Source: Porodaedalea pini
Lineage: Eukaryota; Basidiomycota; Agaricomycetes; Hymenochaetales; Hymenochaetaceae
DNA: 64,000 bases
Reading direction: 5' to 3'
Assembly: GCA_002794775.1 (NCBI GenBank)
Contig: NBAY01000041.1
Location: forward strand, 124,001-188,000
The notes beneath the pieces were generated by a model. The model had not been told where the DNA came from, made no database searches, and saw only the letters and a list, made by a program, of their open reading frames with translations. The stretch's first letter is position 1. Each line of letters starts with the position of its first letter. The position numbers and the translations under genes were made by a program. Of this stretch, positions 35,101-47,800 are shown one piece after another.

Positions 35101-37877
35101 TTCAGAGATGATATTGTCTTTAACGAAGAGCTCTTCTGCCTGTGACTGATGCAAACGAACGATCGTCCAGTGAGATGTGAGTAAGCGTCAGAATTCACTA
35201 CTGACCGTTTTCAAAGACTGAATTTTGCTTTCCACTGCATTGGACAAGTTTGCTCACTGCAGAACTTCTGATCACAAGGAAAAGCTTACGTTCATGGCGG
35301 TGAAGAGTAGCTGCTTTTGAGTTCTAGAGAATTGTTAGTCAGTGTGCACCTGGGCAAGAGGATATGGTGTTTACCTCCTGCTCCTGCACAAATGCCTTGC
35401 TCACTATTGCCGAACTGACCGATGAATTACTGTCGTTGAAGATATAGATGAATCACATACACCCGTCGTTTTGCTCCTTCGCGATCCGCAGCTCCTGACG
35501 AGAATCGTCAGCTTTACAGACTCTCAAAGGGTAATATAATACTCACATTTTCGACCTCTTTCGAGATACGCTCAGCTTTAAAAGACGGTTAGTATATTGA
35601 AAACTCGAGATGGCAGGGCATTAACCTCGTTCACGCTGCTCTTCCGCGACCTCCAGGTCCTATTGAAAATAGATGAAGGTCAGGACCAACATTATGTGAC
35701 AAAACAAGCAATGTACTTGTTTATTCTTCTCGGCTTCAGTGGACACTGCCAAAGTCCTATCAAGACGGATAAAACTCAAGCAGGACGTGAGTGGACGTAC
35801 AAGCAGCATGCTTTTCCTCTAATTCCTTCATAGTCTATTTCTTCATCAATATCTCGGATCTATACAATCAGCGTGTAAAACGCACGGAGCGAAGGTGCTT
35901 GCTATCTGTTAAAGCTGCATAGAGAAACGGCATTGGTCAACAGAGTAGAGACCATAGACGGGAGGCGCTCACCTGTATCACGTTCCTTCTGGAGCTCGGA
36001 TAGCTGCTCCTTGGCTTGCTCGAGAGCCTATAGATAGTTGAGACACATTCACCACCAATAAATAGCACTAATCCTTACATTACTCGCGTATTGCACCTCG
36101 GAGGCCACTAAGGCTCAACGCACATCAGAAACGTAATAAGATGAAGGTGATCTGAATACTAACGAGCCGAACGTCTTTCTTCTGCCTCTTTCAGAAGCTG
36201 TAGACATTTTGTCGGAATCAGAACATCTAACCGGTGTCAATGAAGGTACGTACCATGCGGAGTTGTTCGCAGTCCATCAGAGCTGCGAGTGATTGCGTCA
36301 GACATGATTATTCTTACAAATTGCAACTTGTAACATTTACCAACGTCGCGAGCCTTTTCGACCTCAGACAGCTGCATTCGTACTTTCCAGGGAAAGAAGA
36401 AAGATCAGATGATATTGCATACGCCTGATTTTTATAAAGATAAGTCGTACTTTGCTCAGTCTGTTCCTGAACTTCTCTGAGGGCAGTCTGAGTTCAAGCG
36501 TTAGGTTAACATGCGTTAATTATACACGTCGTATGGTCTGACCTCGTCAGGATGACCTTGAGTTGATTCCACTATATCCAGACTGCTATTATGATCCATT
36601 GATCTACGAAACTTGAAGATACTCACAGATCGCGAGCCGCTCTTGAACAATTTCGTGCGCCTGAAAAAAAAGTCCGAATTGAGGCTTGGGGATAGGAGGA
36701 TACGCGACGTACGACGTGGAGTTCTTCATATTCTCTTTCGACTATAAAAGCGTCCAGTCAGTGAGAATAAGTAATGACGCGGCAGCGAAAGACCTACTAT
36801 GCGTGCAGCGGTCTTCCGCATTTACCCGAGCCTTTGGGTGAGGTCAGCCCTGTTTGAAGACCGGCTAGTAAAGATTACTTACACTGCTTGCTGACTCGAG
36901 CTCTCGTTCGACTATAAGATAGGAAGATGAAGAAAGTGCTTTAAGTATGTTTAATATGCGCTCACAAATCGATAAACGCTCTTCAGCCGCAGCGAGGGCC
37001 TGTTCCGTCATGAGTAGAGACGTAAAGATGAATCGTCAACTGACACACCTGTCTTACGGTCTGCGCCTCGACATCCGCTGAGATTATTTAAGCACAAGCT
37101 GCGACATGAGAACGAAATGTTTTTAACCTACCGTTTTGACAGCTCTCTATGATTGTATGCTGCAATGTTTTAGTGAGCTCTTCTAGAACTTCTTCGGGAT
37201 AGCTTCTGTCGTCGACCTGGTTCCGTAGCTGGGCAACCTGAATCTGAAGTCTCGTCAGCTGGAGCGTCAGGTACGACTTCTCAGCCTCGATGTTCTCAAT
37301 TCGAGCTCGAGCGTCATCTTTAATGCGAAGTATGATACGGTTGTGCTCGTCCACAGACAAGAGTTCAGACGATGCTTGTTCTTTCCCTGAAGCTTTCAGG
37401 GCCGCACACTCTGCGTAGAGTGCATCTGATGATGCAACGGCCTTCTCCTTATCAGTGCGTAGTGATCGAATTTCTTTTTCCGCTAGACGAAGGCGCGCAT
37501 CACGATGTTCAAGCTCTTGCCGGCGTTCCTGCCGTAGTTGGTCAAGCTCTGCGCGTAAATTGTCGAGAGCAGCACCCTGCTGAACCATCACTTGCAGAAT
37601 TTGCTCGAAGGTCTTCATATCGACATACTGCTTTGACCGTCCGTGTCTGAAAGCGGAAGAAAGTGAATGTTCCACCAGTGGTTCTGAGACGTTGAAAGGC
37701 ACGTGCTTACGTTTCGGCAGAGGCGCTGCGGCCCCCGACATCAGAATCAAAGTCCAGAATGCTACTATAGTCCTCGTCTTCAAATGAGTTCTGGACTTGG
37801 TCAATGACAAGTGAAGCCCAGCTGGAGTTGGCCTCTGAGAAAGATTGATTTTCAGCCAAAAAGGAACTCGAAGCCAT
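32144..37877 (-). CDS. Microexon-rich coiled-coil protein with two C-terminal CCHH modules
   Basis: No known family was recognised. The N-terminus MASSSFLAENQSFSEANSSW leads into an acidic stretch and then a long coiled coil (for example LRAELDQLRQERRQELEHRD, LRLAEKEIRSLRTDKEKAV). From about 37,080 down to 33,150 the coding sequence is broken into many microexons between ~50 nt introns. Examples are 37049-37077 (29 nt), 36966-36999 (34 nt) and 36883-36911 (29 nt), all still encoding coiled-coil heptads. After EIAELRAENEQLIAARRQ comes a Ser/Pro-rich segment with PPAKRRRVSK, a likely nuclear signal. The C-terminus has two related modules, each with VCGFC or VCGLC, LDFDPS, and FW.HC...H, giving C-X2-C-X28-H-X4-H with identical spacing. 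An intron falls at the same phase just after the CXXC in both. The end is PFWKPVY. A zinc-binding, nucleic-acid or protein contact role is only a guess. Confidence 0.75.
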
Positions 37878-38402
37878 TCTATGTAGACTCCTACACAGCG
37901 AGTACCGCTGTGGAGAGTTTTTGGTAAAGCAAGTGAAAATAGATGGAGCAACCTAGTAAGATGTTCTTAAAGCCTTAGAGCTGAGCCATCGCTTGCACCG
38001 CAATGCCACCACAGGGATGTGAGAGTAAGAGAGCAGGTTGCGAAATTCCGGTTCAGGAAGGGCGTGTACTTCCAAATACGGCTCGCAGACCCCAAATCTA
38101 GATAGGGCTAACACCTTCGGCGGCTCACTTTCACAAACGCTCGGTACTTTGTCGTCGACCACATCTTACTTTTGCTTTCTTCTGTATCGTCATCGTTGGT
38201 TTTGTTGGTGATAATACAGTTGGTCCTCGACGTAGGGCACCACAGTTTGGAAAGTTTGAGGTGCACGGAACGTGAGTGTTGGTCGTCAGCCCTGCGTTCA
38301 TTTGGGACAACTAACACAATGTTCGACAGGCGCTAGGCTGTAAGGGCATTGCTATTGACCTGAAGTCGAAAAGCGTGAACTCTCTCTAGCAAGAACAACA
38401 AG
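37878..38402. promoter_or_regulatory. Divergent promoter, coiled-coil gene / RNA14
   Basis: 525 bp lie between divergent start codons. No TATA-like box or repeat stands out. Confidence 0.4.
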
Positions 38403-41279
38403 ATGAACTCCGAAATGCAGACGCAAAGCAGTGATGCTCAGGTCAAAGCCGAGCCCAGCGAAGCCGTTCTGCAGCCACAACCGTCTGAATGGTCGCAGAA
38501 ACTCAAGAGCGTACAAGACAACCCCTTCAACGAATCTACTTGGAATGTGCTCCTTGACTTCGTGGAGGAGTCGGGCGAGCCTGAGAAGATAAAAGAGGCG
38601 TACGAGGCCCTGCTGCAAAAGTACCCAAATACTGTTCGTATTATTTTTATGCCCTTCAATTTAATTTCGCGTGATCCGAAATCCGTCTGAAAACGTGTCC
38701 TCTGTTTCGTCCGAAGTCGTCCGCACAGATATCATACTTGAACCATTTTTTGATAAATCAAGCAACCTTTCCCTTCGCCGAAGCCTTGTTCGCTCGATTT
38801 TTGAGAACATCAGTGTCCGTTGATCTATGGAAGTTCTATATTATCTACGTGAGGTCAGTTGCGATCTCTTTCTTGCATTTGCGATACTGACGCGCCTCGA
38901 AAGACGTCTGAATGTCGGCCCGGAGACGCGTGATACCGTAGCGAAAGCCTACGACTTTGCTCTGCAACATGTGGGACAAGACAAAGACAGCAGCGACATC
39001 TGGGCGGAATACATTCAATTTGTCAAGTCTGGACCGGCAAATTCGACCTGGGAAGAACAGCAAAAAATGGACATGCTACGCAAGATCTACCAGCGTGCCG
39101 TCCAAATTCCGCTCGAGAACGTTGAAATGCTCTGGAAAGACTACGAAGCGTTTGAGAACAGTCTGAACAAAATAACGGTGAGTGCCCACTTACCCGTCAG
39201 TGTAGTGCAACACTGAAGAATCCCCACAGGCGAAGAAATTTTTGCAAGATTTAACACCAGCACACATGCAAGCCCGAACGAAATTACGTGAACTCCGCAA
39301 GCATCTCGGCCCTCTCCTTCCACCCGCACCTGCGACAAGTGGCACACGTGCGCCCCTCAACCTGCCGCACAAGCCCACATACAATTTGGCCGATCGCTCC
39401 CTCGCAGGAGCATGGAAACAGTACCTCAAGTGGGAAGAAGGCAATCCGCTCGAGATTGAGGAACGCGCTGCGTTCATTACGCGTATGCAGGGTGTGTACC
39501 GCAAGGCGGTCGTCCGTATGCGCTTCTTCAGCGAGATCTGGTTCATGGCGTATTCGTGGACAAATGGTGCCGGTCGAACGGACGAGGCGCTTCAAATCCT
39601 CAAGGCTGGCATTGAGGCGAACCCGACAAGCTTTGTCCTCAACTTTGCACTCGCCGAGACATTGGAGCTCGCAAAAAATAATGCCGAGGTGCATGCGACA
39701 TTTACGAAGCTATTGCAAGGTGTGCTTGAGGAAATTGAAGCACTCGACGCGAAGATCACCGCCAATTCTAACAATTCATCCTTCACGGATGCCGCGCCCG
39801 GAACAGCAGGTGCCGCTGATTCAGGCACTGAGCAAGCTGAAGCGCCGCACAGCGCTGGTCTCAATAAAGAAGTGTCGGTCGCAACTGCATCTACCTCGTC
39901 GTCTGATGACTCGTCGCTCGTGACGCAACTGCGTGAACGGAAGCAAGAGTACGGGCTAGTGTACATTATGTACATCCGTTTTGCCATGCGCGCCGAAGGC
40001 CTTGAAGCAAGTCGTGTGGTCTTCCAAAGAGCAAGAAAAGACAAGTTCGCGCCATGGGAAGTGTTTGAAGCTGCCGCACTGATGGAGTACCACGTCGCAA
40101 AGCAGACAAATGTGGCTAACAGAATTCTGAGCGTCGCGATGAATAGGTTCTCACAGGAGATCGACTTTGTTGTGCGATATTTGACATTCCTCATGTCTGT
40201 GAATGACGAGAACAGTGAGTGAAGTCGGCCCATAGTGTATTCATCGTGCTAATATTACTCATTAAGATGCTCGTGCACTGTTTGAACGCACGGTTGGAAC
40301 TTTCCCCCCTGATAAAGCGCGCCCTCTCTGGGAACGATGGGCAAGGTATGAGTATCAGTATGGAAATCTGGAGGCAGCTCTGAAGCTCGAGAAACGCATG
40401 GCCGAAGTCTATCCGAATGGTTGGTCTCGTCTTATACAATCCTGAAACACTTCATAAATTTGTCCTTCGCAGATCCGCCGATAAAACGTTTCGCACAAAG
40501 ACATCTATACGCCAATATCGACGGCATCGCAAACCGTGACCTCGGCGTCTCGCAGGCCCGCCAGACCGCCGCGCTGGGTCGCACGGACACAATCCCTGCA
40601 ATTACCGTCGGCGCACCGCCGCCCTCGACTGCCGGCCTGTCCCAGGTCTACGGGAACGGCGCGAGTTTCAAGCGTGCCGCATCACCCGAGCAGCGCGATC
40701 GCGACAGGGATCGTGGTCGCCGCGAAGATGCAAAACCACCACTCAAGCGCGTGCGCGATGCCTCGCCACCTCCGAAAGAACGCTGGGGTGGACAGTCGGG
40801 CAGCCGACGGTACGGGAGCCCTGCCTGGCAGGACGAGGGCGAGAGAGGAGACAGAGGGAGAGTGGCCAGAGTTGACAGGGAACGCGACCGCACACGCTCT
40901 CCTGCGCGCCGCTATGATCGTGAGGAGCCGCCGAGGCCAGTGCTTCCGCAAGTCCTGAATTGGTTCATTAGTCAATTACCACCGCCGAGCTCTTTTGACG
41001 GTACGCCCCTCTATTATCTCCGTTCGTATGACTGTTAAATGTTTTTGCTGCCTTCAATTAGGTCCAGTGTTCCGCACAGACGATCTCATGCAACTGTTCC
41101 GCAACGCGGTCATTCCTGGCTCTGGTACAGTTCGTGAACGCTCTCCGCCTCCTCCACGTCCGAGTACGCACTTCGTGCCTGATTTATTTTCTTCTTAAGC
41201 TAATTACGTTTCCATAGCGCGTCCTCCTCCGGACTACGGACCCTACCGTGGGCCGAACGGGCGGGGCGGCAGATACTAG
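38403..41279 (+). CDS. RNA14: mRNA 3'-end processing protein RNA14 / CstF-77
   Basis: The product shows the HAT (half-TPR) repeat array of the Suf family: [58 protein letters not shown] and [20 protein letters not shown]. Further on are [15 protein letters not shown] and [12 protein letters not shown] units. The C-terminal tail is rich in Arg/Asp/Pro ([20 protein letters not shown]) and ends [12 protein letters not shown]14 scaffolds cleavage factor IA (with RNA15, PCF11 and CLP1 in yeast) and its metazoan counterpart CstF-77. Introns are short and include one before [14 protein letters not shown] and one before [10 protein letters not shown]. The [13 protein letters not shown] start is the first ATG of the open frame and is 525 bp from the divergent gene. 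Presence next to an HRP1-like gene is notable because both act in pre-mRNA cleavage. Confidence 0.92.
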
Positions 41280-41898
41280 TCCTCCGCTTTAAGAGGAAGT
41301 GTTGGAGCCCCCAGTACTAGTGAAGTCTCTTGCTGTGCAATTAGGTAGTGTCATGCACTGCCAGTGTCTGTGTTTTGACCCTTGGCCAAAATACAGAAAA
41401 AAAGACTAATACTTAATTTCACTTATCCCTGCTTTCTTATCAAGCATAAGCATGTACATATATAGTATGAAGAGATGGCGCAATGCATCACGACTTTATA
41501 TTTATGCAGATGAAATAATAAGTGAAATCAAGCGCGAATGCAATAGAAATACGACACTATGGAAGGACAACATCAAAGAGTCTAGGCTCTACAACAATGC
41601 AGCAATGCACGAGCGAAGGTCCAGCAATTCCAATGCAGATATAAGAAGACATGAGTGCAAGCATGAACTGCTGAAAAAGTCAAGTGGGTAGAGATACGAG
41701 CCATGATTGATGTACAGGGTATGGAGTAAAGTGCATGTATCCGAAGCTGATCCCGCGAGAATATGTCCGTGTAAAGAGAAATGCAGATGTGTCAAACCAG
41801 ATGTTCCTCTCCTCATTTTGATAAATTTCAATTGTGCCGTTCTATATGCATGAGGCGACGCTTGTGTCACGCGTCCTTGCAATCGGGACGATGGAGGT
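41280..41898. other. Intergenic, convergent 3' ends
   Basis: About 620 bp of AT-rich non-coding sequence. An open frame at 41452-41691 has no domain signal. Nothing else is seen. Confidence 0.45.
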
Positions 41899-43548
41899 CT
41901 ACCAGTCCGCGAAGCCCTCAAGCTTTCCATCCCAGCTCCACCAAATCATCTCGTCCTCGGCATGCCCGGTTTCGTCCGCCTCAGTGAGATTGTGTTCGTG
42001 AAATTCGTTAGTGTCGTGCGACTCATGGGCACCAGCAGACAGATCGTTACCACCACGGCACCGTACGCGTACGCATTCCGTCTTTATCCCTCCGGGTTCC
42101 TTGCGTTTCACATTGGCCGGAGCCGACCTTCCAGTGTGCTGCGACGCGTTGGTGATGTCGAGTAGTGAATTCGCCCGAGGATCGGAGGTGGAGACAGAAG
42201 AGCAGCTTGGCTCATGGAACTCACGAAGGATAGGGTCCATGTCACGCGAGAGGTTCTGCCGAGGTATCCATGCCGGATGTGCGAAGCGGCGCGGTGCGCG
42301 AAGGAGGATGTGAATTTGCGTAGGGCCTGTGAGAAAGTAGAAGATGATAAGTTCAAAGCGAAATATTACTATGAGGGATGAGATACGTACGGAGCTCAGC
42401 AGCCATACCCTGCTCTGGGTCAGCATTTGCAATTGCTAGCGTACGAGACAGGAGTCGCTCAGCAGCGCAAAGATCCGCCTCGGCTTCTTCATGAACGAAG
42501 GAGGGTTCGTCATTTTCAGAAGAGTCTTCCTCATCCTCGGAGTCGATGTCAGAGCTTGAGCCTGATTCTTCGATAGTCGATTCGGAGTCCGGCTCAGAAT
42601 CAGGCACGTCCTCTACAATACTATCATCGAAACCCTTCTCATCTGAACCTTCATCAGAATCCTCCGCCCGTTCTACATGCTGTGACATGTCGCGAAGACC
42701 CCTTGACCGAATACTAAGTGGTCTAGAGCTTTCCATTGCATTTCCGAGCTGATGGACGCCTTCATTCTCTTTCAAATGCCCATTCAGCGCTGTACGGCGC
42801 TGAGCTTGCATACTTGCGGATGTGCGCAAAGCCACACGAAGGCCTTCCAACTCCAGCACGATACGTGCCCGTGCAGCGCTGGCACTCGCAATGCTCGGTC
42901 CCAACACAATCGCTAAATGCGTCGTCGCCAATTCCGCTGCGTGGCTCGGGTCGATCGACTTGTACGAAAGCGCAGCAGAAAGAGCCGTAAACGTCGAGCC
43001 AAGATGCGATGAGAGAAGGTCAAATGACGCAAGGAGTGCATCCTGTTTCTTATTTGCTCGCGGGTCGGTCTGGAGAAACTAGATAAGTGATACTTCAGAG
43101 AGAGGAACTGGGATAACGGACATTCTTTGAGGACACCTTCAATAGCTGAGCCACAGGGCTATCAAAAGCATTCAGTCCACTGTCGTTCAAAGAATAAGAT
43201 GGCACTTAAAACTCACAATGGGACTTGACTCTTCAAGAAGAGAACATGCCCGAGCAAGCAAGTTACGAGACGCGCGGCCATGACATCGCTGATGCTCTCC
43301 GCATTAATTGTGGCAGACGGGAAACGAGGTGCTTCCTCCTCTACCGCTGCAGATTTTGAAGGCAGTGAGGGTGTATGAATCTCTGAAGGTGTTGGCTGGA
43401 CGTATCGATCCATGGTGGTCGTTAGGCCTATTGATGAGAGTACTGGACTGTGAGGGCTTGTCACTGGTTCCTGTCGAGCGTCTACTGACGATGCCGGTGG
43501 TGGTGGCGAGAGAGATGCTATGAGCGGCATGAAGGAGGTGGTTTTCAT
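41899..43548 (-). CDS. Hypothetical protein with acidic linker
   Basis: No family was recognised. The start MKTTSFMPLIASLSPPPP leads to a Pro/Ser-rich head, then a helical region (SISDVMAARLVTCLLGHVLF, DALLASFDLLSSHLGSTF, ALSYKSIDPSHAAELATTHL). A strongly acidic Asp/Glu/Ser stretch (SDIDSEDEEDSSENDE) follows, then a tail ending MIWWSWDGKLEGFADW. Short introns occur near 42,390, 43,085 and 43,190. ATGs at 43587 and 43596 are alternative starts, but 43548 leaves room for a promoter shared with the divergent alkyltransferase gene. The conserved-looking aromatic C-terminus could be a short peptide motif. No function is proposed. Confidence 0.6.
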
Positions 43549-43745
43549 ACAACTTCTGAAATTACAGCCACTTATGGAGGCCCACATTCCATGCACTTCT
43601 CACGTGCTCGGCACGCGTCGCGTCGCGTCTCGTGCCACGGTTCCGCCACTCGCCTCTTGAGCCGAGTCACAACAATACGAGTCAACTTCCTCCAAATAAA
43701 ACCACCCCTGCCCGACTGGACCTCTACAAGTCTTTCACTACGATC
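43549..43745. promoter_or_regulatory. Bidirectional promoter, hypothetical gene / alkyltransferase
   Basis: The two chosen start codons are about 200 bp apart and divergent, so regulatory sequence is shared. No motif was identified. Confidence 0.35.
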
Positions 43746-44494
43746 ATGCCTGCAGATCGTTCAACCCATTCAAAACTTGCTGTAAAAGCAGTCATGGATC
43801 TCAATGCCAGCATGAAAATCCGAGTCGCCAAGGACCTTCAAGTTGGAGCCATAAACTTTAAGGGCAACAATGTCCTAATCCTAGGAGCCGACATTACCTC
43901 TGATCTAGCCCTTCAGGGTACTACACTCATATCTTCATTTGCCATTGATCAAATAAACTCAGCCAATCTATTAGGCAAAGATAAAGTGTATTTTCCGGCC
44001 AGTGGAAGTGAGCGCAGCCTCTTCCGGACGAGCGAGGGAAAGGCACGTCTATGCTCAATAGTTGTCAACAAATTTGAGGTTAACATGCCCTTAGAAACTC
44101 TCTGCACACCAATGGGCTGTGTATGACCTAACTCGCCAAATTCCATGTGGAAAAGTAACGACATATAAGCATCTGTGCTCGAAACTCGGGGAGGGGTCGC
44201 CGCGGTCTGGTGCGTATCTCTCAACTTACCATTGAAAAATATAATATTGACGTCTCTTATCATCGTCTTTGCACAGTCGGTTCGGCGCTACGAAGGAACC
44301 CTTTTGCGCCCTTTGTCCCATGCCATCGGGTCATTGCATCTGACCTCTCGCTCGGCGGTTTCTACGGCGAGTGGGGGACGGAACGCGAAAAAGGGAGTCA
44401 ATGCTCTCGTAAAGTTGAAATGCTTGGTCAGGAAGGTGTTCGGTTCACGAAAACGGGAAAGCTGGAGAACGGAAATCGGGCTTTGTGGAATTAA
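43746..44494 (+). CDS. O6-alkylguanine-DNA alkyltransferase (MGMT)
   Basis: The catalytic segment FAPFVPCHRVIASDLSLGGF contains PCHRV, whose Cys accepts the alkyl group. It is preceded by the helix-turn-helix region QWAVYDLTRQIPCGKVTTYK and GEGSPRSVGSALRRNP, all in the family's order. The C-terminus is EMLGQEGVRFTKTGKL and a short tail. Three exons (43746-44042, 44095-44209, 44277-44494) total 630 nt and 209 residues. The second junction is a normal GT-AG intron. The first fits only as a GC-AG intron (44043-44094) joining RTSEGK to KLSAHQWAVYD. The alternative donor at 43986 would remove RTSEGK. The enzyme repairs O6-methylguanine in the nucleus by suicidal transfer. The first ~85 residues (for example GAINFKGNNVLILGADITSD) match nothing I know. 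Confidence 0.85.
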
Positions 44495-44825
44495 AGAAAA
44501 AGCTTGGAATCTGGCGACAGAGCAGAGAATATCCAGCTCAACTGCACATAAATTTGTCGAGATTCTCTTGAAGTATCAGTCTTAAACGTATCAATCTTAA
44601 ACGGGGAGGTCCATAAATGAAATTGTAGCACTCCCATTTCGCAAAAAATGGAGGTCGTTGCACTGATAGTAATAGATAGCGATTACAGGTTACACACCAC
44701 TAGTCGTCGGCCTTCCTAAGCTACAAATATATACCATGACAATTCTGAACAGACGAGGAAAGGAGAGAGTTTAACCATTTAAACCAAGTTATCATACCCA
44801 AGCAATCCACCGAGTCGAATGTTGT
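44495..44825. other. Intergenic, convergent 3' ends
   Basis: Non-coding stretch between two convergent stop codons. No feature is recognised. Confidence 0.45.
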
Positions 44826-47800
44826 TTAATCAAGATCATCCACATCTTCAGCAGCCTCCTCCATGAACTCCTTGATGACCCCAAATAGCTCGCGCACGCA
44901 CGCATCGCGATCCCACTCTTGGCGATGCCGCCAGATACAATTGAGTGAAGTCGCACGCAACTGCTCGAGCTGCTCAACATTGAGCTTGTCCGTCTGCTCG
45001 ACGTATCTACTTTCAAGCTCTGACAGGAGTGCCTCGTCGACATGAAACGGTGGCGGCGGCGGACTCGGAGTTCGAGGAACTTCAACCTCCATCACATCTG
45101 ATGGTGGTGGAGCTTGTTGTTCTGGAGGAGCCAGCGAAGGCTGCTGATCAACTATTGGAGCGGGAGAAAGACGCGGAGTGGGTAATCGAGGGGGAGCGGC
45201 GTCAAGGTTGGGATCTGAAGCGAACAGTGGATTGGAGGGACCAGGGGAGATATACAGATTCTCTGGCATAGTCGGCGGATGCATCTGGAAGTCATGAGAA
45301 GGAATGTCGTTAGGTTCAGGGAAGATCGGCTGTTCTGGAACAAAAGAAGAGGATGCGGCATTTAAGAAGCTGCTCGATGGATCTGATGTGATCAGGCTCT
45401 GCACTGAAGGCAGAGGTTGTGGAGGAAATGCGGGATTGAGTAGGTCAGGATCAAAGCCTGAAAGGCGAGGTTCTGAGTTGACTTCAGCGATCGATTCCAG
45501 TGTGGGCTGGAGAAGGAGATGCCCATTACTGAGATTCATTTTTGAAGGAGTTTGAGGGATTCCTTCACTGACAGGCGCAAACCGAACCGATGATGGTCTG
45601 GGCTGAGAAGAATTGGGTCCTACCAAGTCAAGCTCGTCATGATCAGGATCCTCAGGGACGGCGTCTAGCTTCGATCGCTTCGAATCACGGTCCTCGCCGC
45701 TATCCTCACCCGAGCCGTGTATGTCTCCGTTCGCCTCCTGTGAACGCTGCCGCTTCAATCGGCGCTCGAGTAGTAGCGGATCCGTAATGCCAAGTTCCGG
45801 TTTTTGGCCATTATTGCGGGCACTCCGCCGCACAGGTGCGCCGTTCTCTCCACCGCTACCGTGCCCATTGACACTGCCCTCACGCGAGCCAGCACGACTC
45901 TTCCGCTTCTCCGCACGCCGTTGTTCCCGTCTCTTCTGCTCGCGGCCTGACATGCGCTCACACTCGAGGCGGAAAGCTGGGTCAAACTCCTGTATGCTGA
46001 CCTCTGCAGCAGTGTACATTGCTTGCGCCTTGTTGAGCCGGTCGCGGTCTTCGTTAGCACGGACCTCTGCGTTGTACACCATCTTCCCGATTTCTTCTAA
46101 GAACATGGCGGGCGTAAGGAATTTGCCCTTGTAAAGGTCGGCGTTCATAGACTCGAGGTCAACTTCATAAAGCTGCGGTTCGGTCGGTGGTTGGGGAGCA
46201 TGAGCGCCGTTGACCTGTCTGTCCGCACGGCCATTATCGCCATCGATCATTATGACACCATTCGGTTGAACAAGCCCGCCTCCAGGAGCCTCAGGTGGTG
46301 GAGGAACAGATATAGGACCAAGGAATGGATCCCAGTTCTGCTCCGGGTAGAGGTTGTATTCATCCTATCAAAACATTAGTGATCACCTATCTGCCATATA
46401 ATACGGGACTTACCCTAGCTGGCTTCGTAAACCTCTTGTGCTTCCTCTTGAGCTCTGTGAGGATAGGCCCCAGTCGGAATTTTAGCAGAGTCAGGATCCG
46501 CTGATCATTCTCCTCCTGCAATGCGAGCTCCGCTGCACTGGGCTGACGAGGTTCTAACGGCGGCGCAATCGGCAGTTCCTCAAGCACGCGCTTCTTCCGC
46601 TTCATCCCGTCCGGAAACTGGCTCGGCGGCCTCCTGATGTCATCCAAGAGTTCATCGAAGAACTTGCGCCTTTTCTCTACGTCCGGGTAGGCGAAGAGAA
46701 TGCGGTTCTCCTTATTCATTCCAAACCAAGATCGAACATCACGGGGTAAAGATGTAAAGGGTCCGTCTACCACAGCCAAAAGGAGAATAGGATCGCTGGG
46801 AGAAAGAGTATCGAGCATTGCCTTGACTGTCGTCCGAGCCGTTTCCGAGACAGCTGCACACCAACCATTCAATGATGGAATGTAAATGACCGAGGGGTGG
46901 TGTCGCTTTGCCTCGACGAACAACTGTACTATACCAGCCTCAACGGTCTATCGGATAGCTTTTAATAGACTAGATCGAGAATAGTTTGAATCATACATAC
47001 CCTAGTCGAATCACCCATCAGCGACCCCAGATCCAGGGTCTGAATATGATAACCTTCGAGATGATGTAGAGCAGCCGCGCCAATATAGCCTTGACCCATC
47101 CCCATCTCCCCATGAAGCACAACCCGAGGACGATATACCCGCAAAGTCTCCATCTCTGAAACGGACACAGAAGGTCAATAAGGCCCACTAACTGAAAACA
47201 CGTAAGCAATACTGACTCTGCATGAGGATTTCCCGCTCTAACGCGCCTTCGTCGTCCTCATCCTCGAACTCCGCCTCTTCCAATGCCGTTCGCTTCTTTC
47301 CCAGCGGCAATGCCTTTTCAAGGACCGCCTTTACGCGCTCCAGTGTGTCGTCCAGAAGCGGGACGAACTGCGAAGGGAGAGGCGTGGCGCTCGAACCGGT
47401 TGCGCGCGCAGACGAAGGTATCAGTTCTATCGATAACAACACGTGAGTTAGTATGTCGATCAGGCACGCAGGAAGTCAAAGACACGACGCGTCGCGTCGC
47501 GTCTAAAGAATACGTACTTTTCACAGAGATCATGAAGTCGCGTGCTTGCACACCGATCGTTTCCGGCTTCAGAAGAAGGCGATCCGTGGACTTGTAGATC
47601 TGAGGATAGCGCCGCTGTACAGCGTTGAGTGCAGCCTCGGTACAAAGAGCCTATACATGTATAATAAGTAAATTTGGTTGACGCCCACTTGTTGAAGATG
47701 CTCACCCGGAGGTCTGCACCTCCATATCCTTTCGTGATCTTTGCCAACCTCTGAATCGTCTCTTCCGCTTTCTCATCATCCCAACCCTCCCACTTGCGCG

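Noticed and set aside
43800..43960. Argonaute PIWI-like reading of NVLILGADIT in the alkyltransferase N-terminus
   Set aside because: The resemblance is limited to about ten residues, without the catalytic Asp/Glu context, and the frame continues into a complete alkyltransferase.
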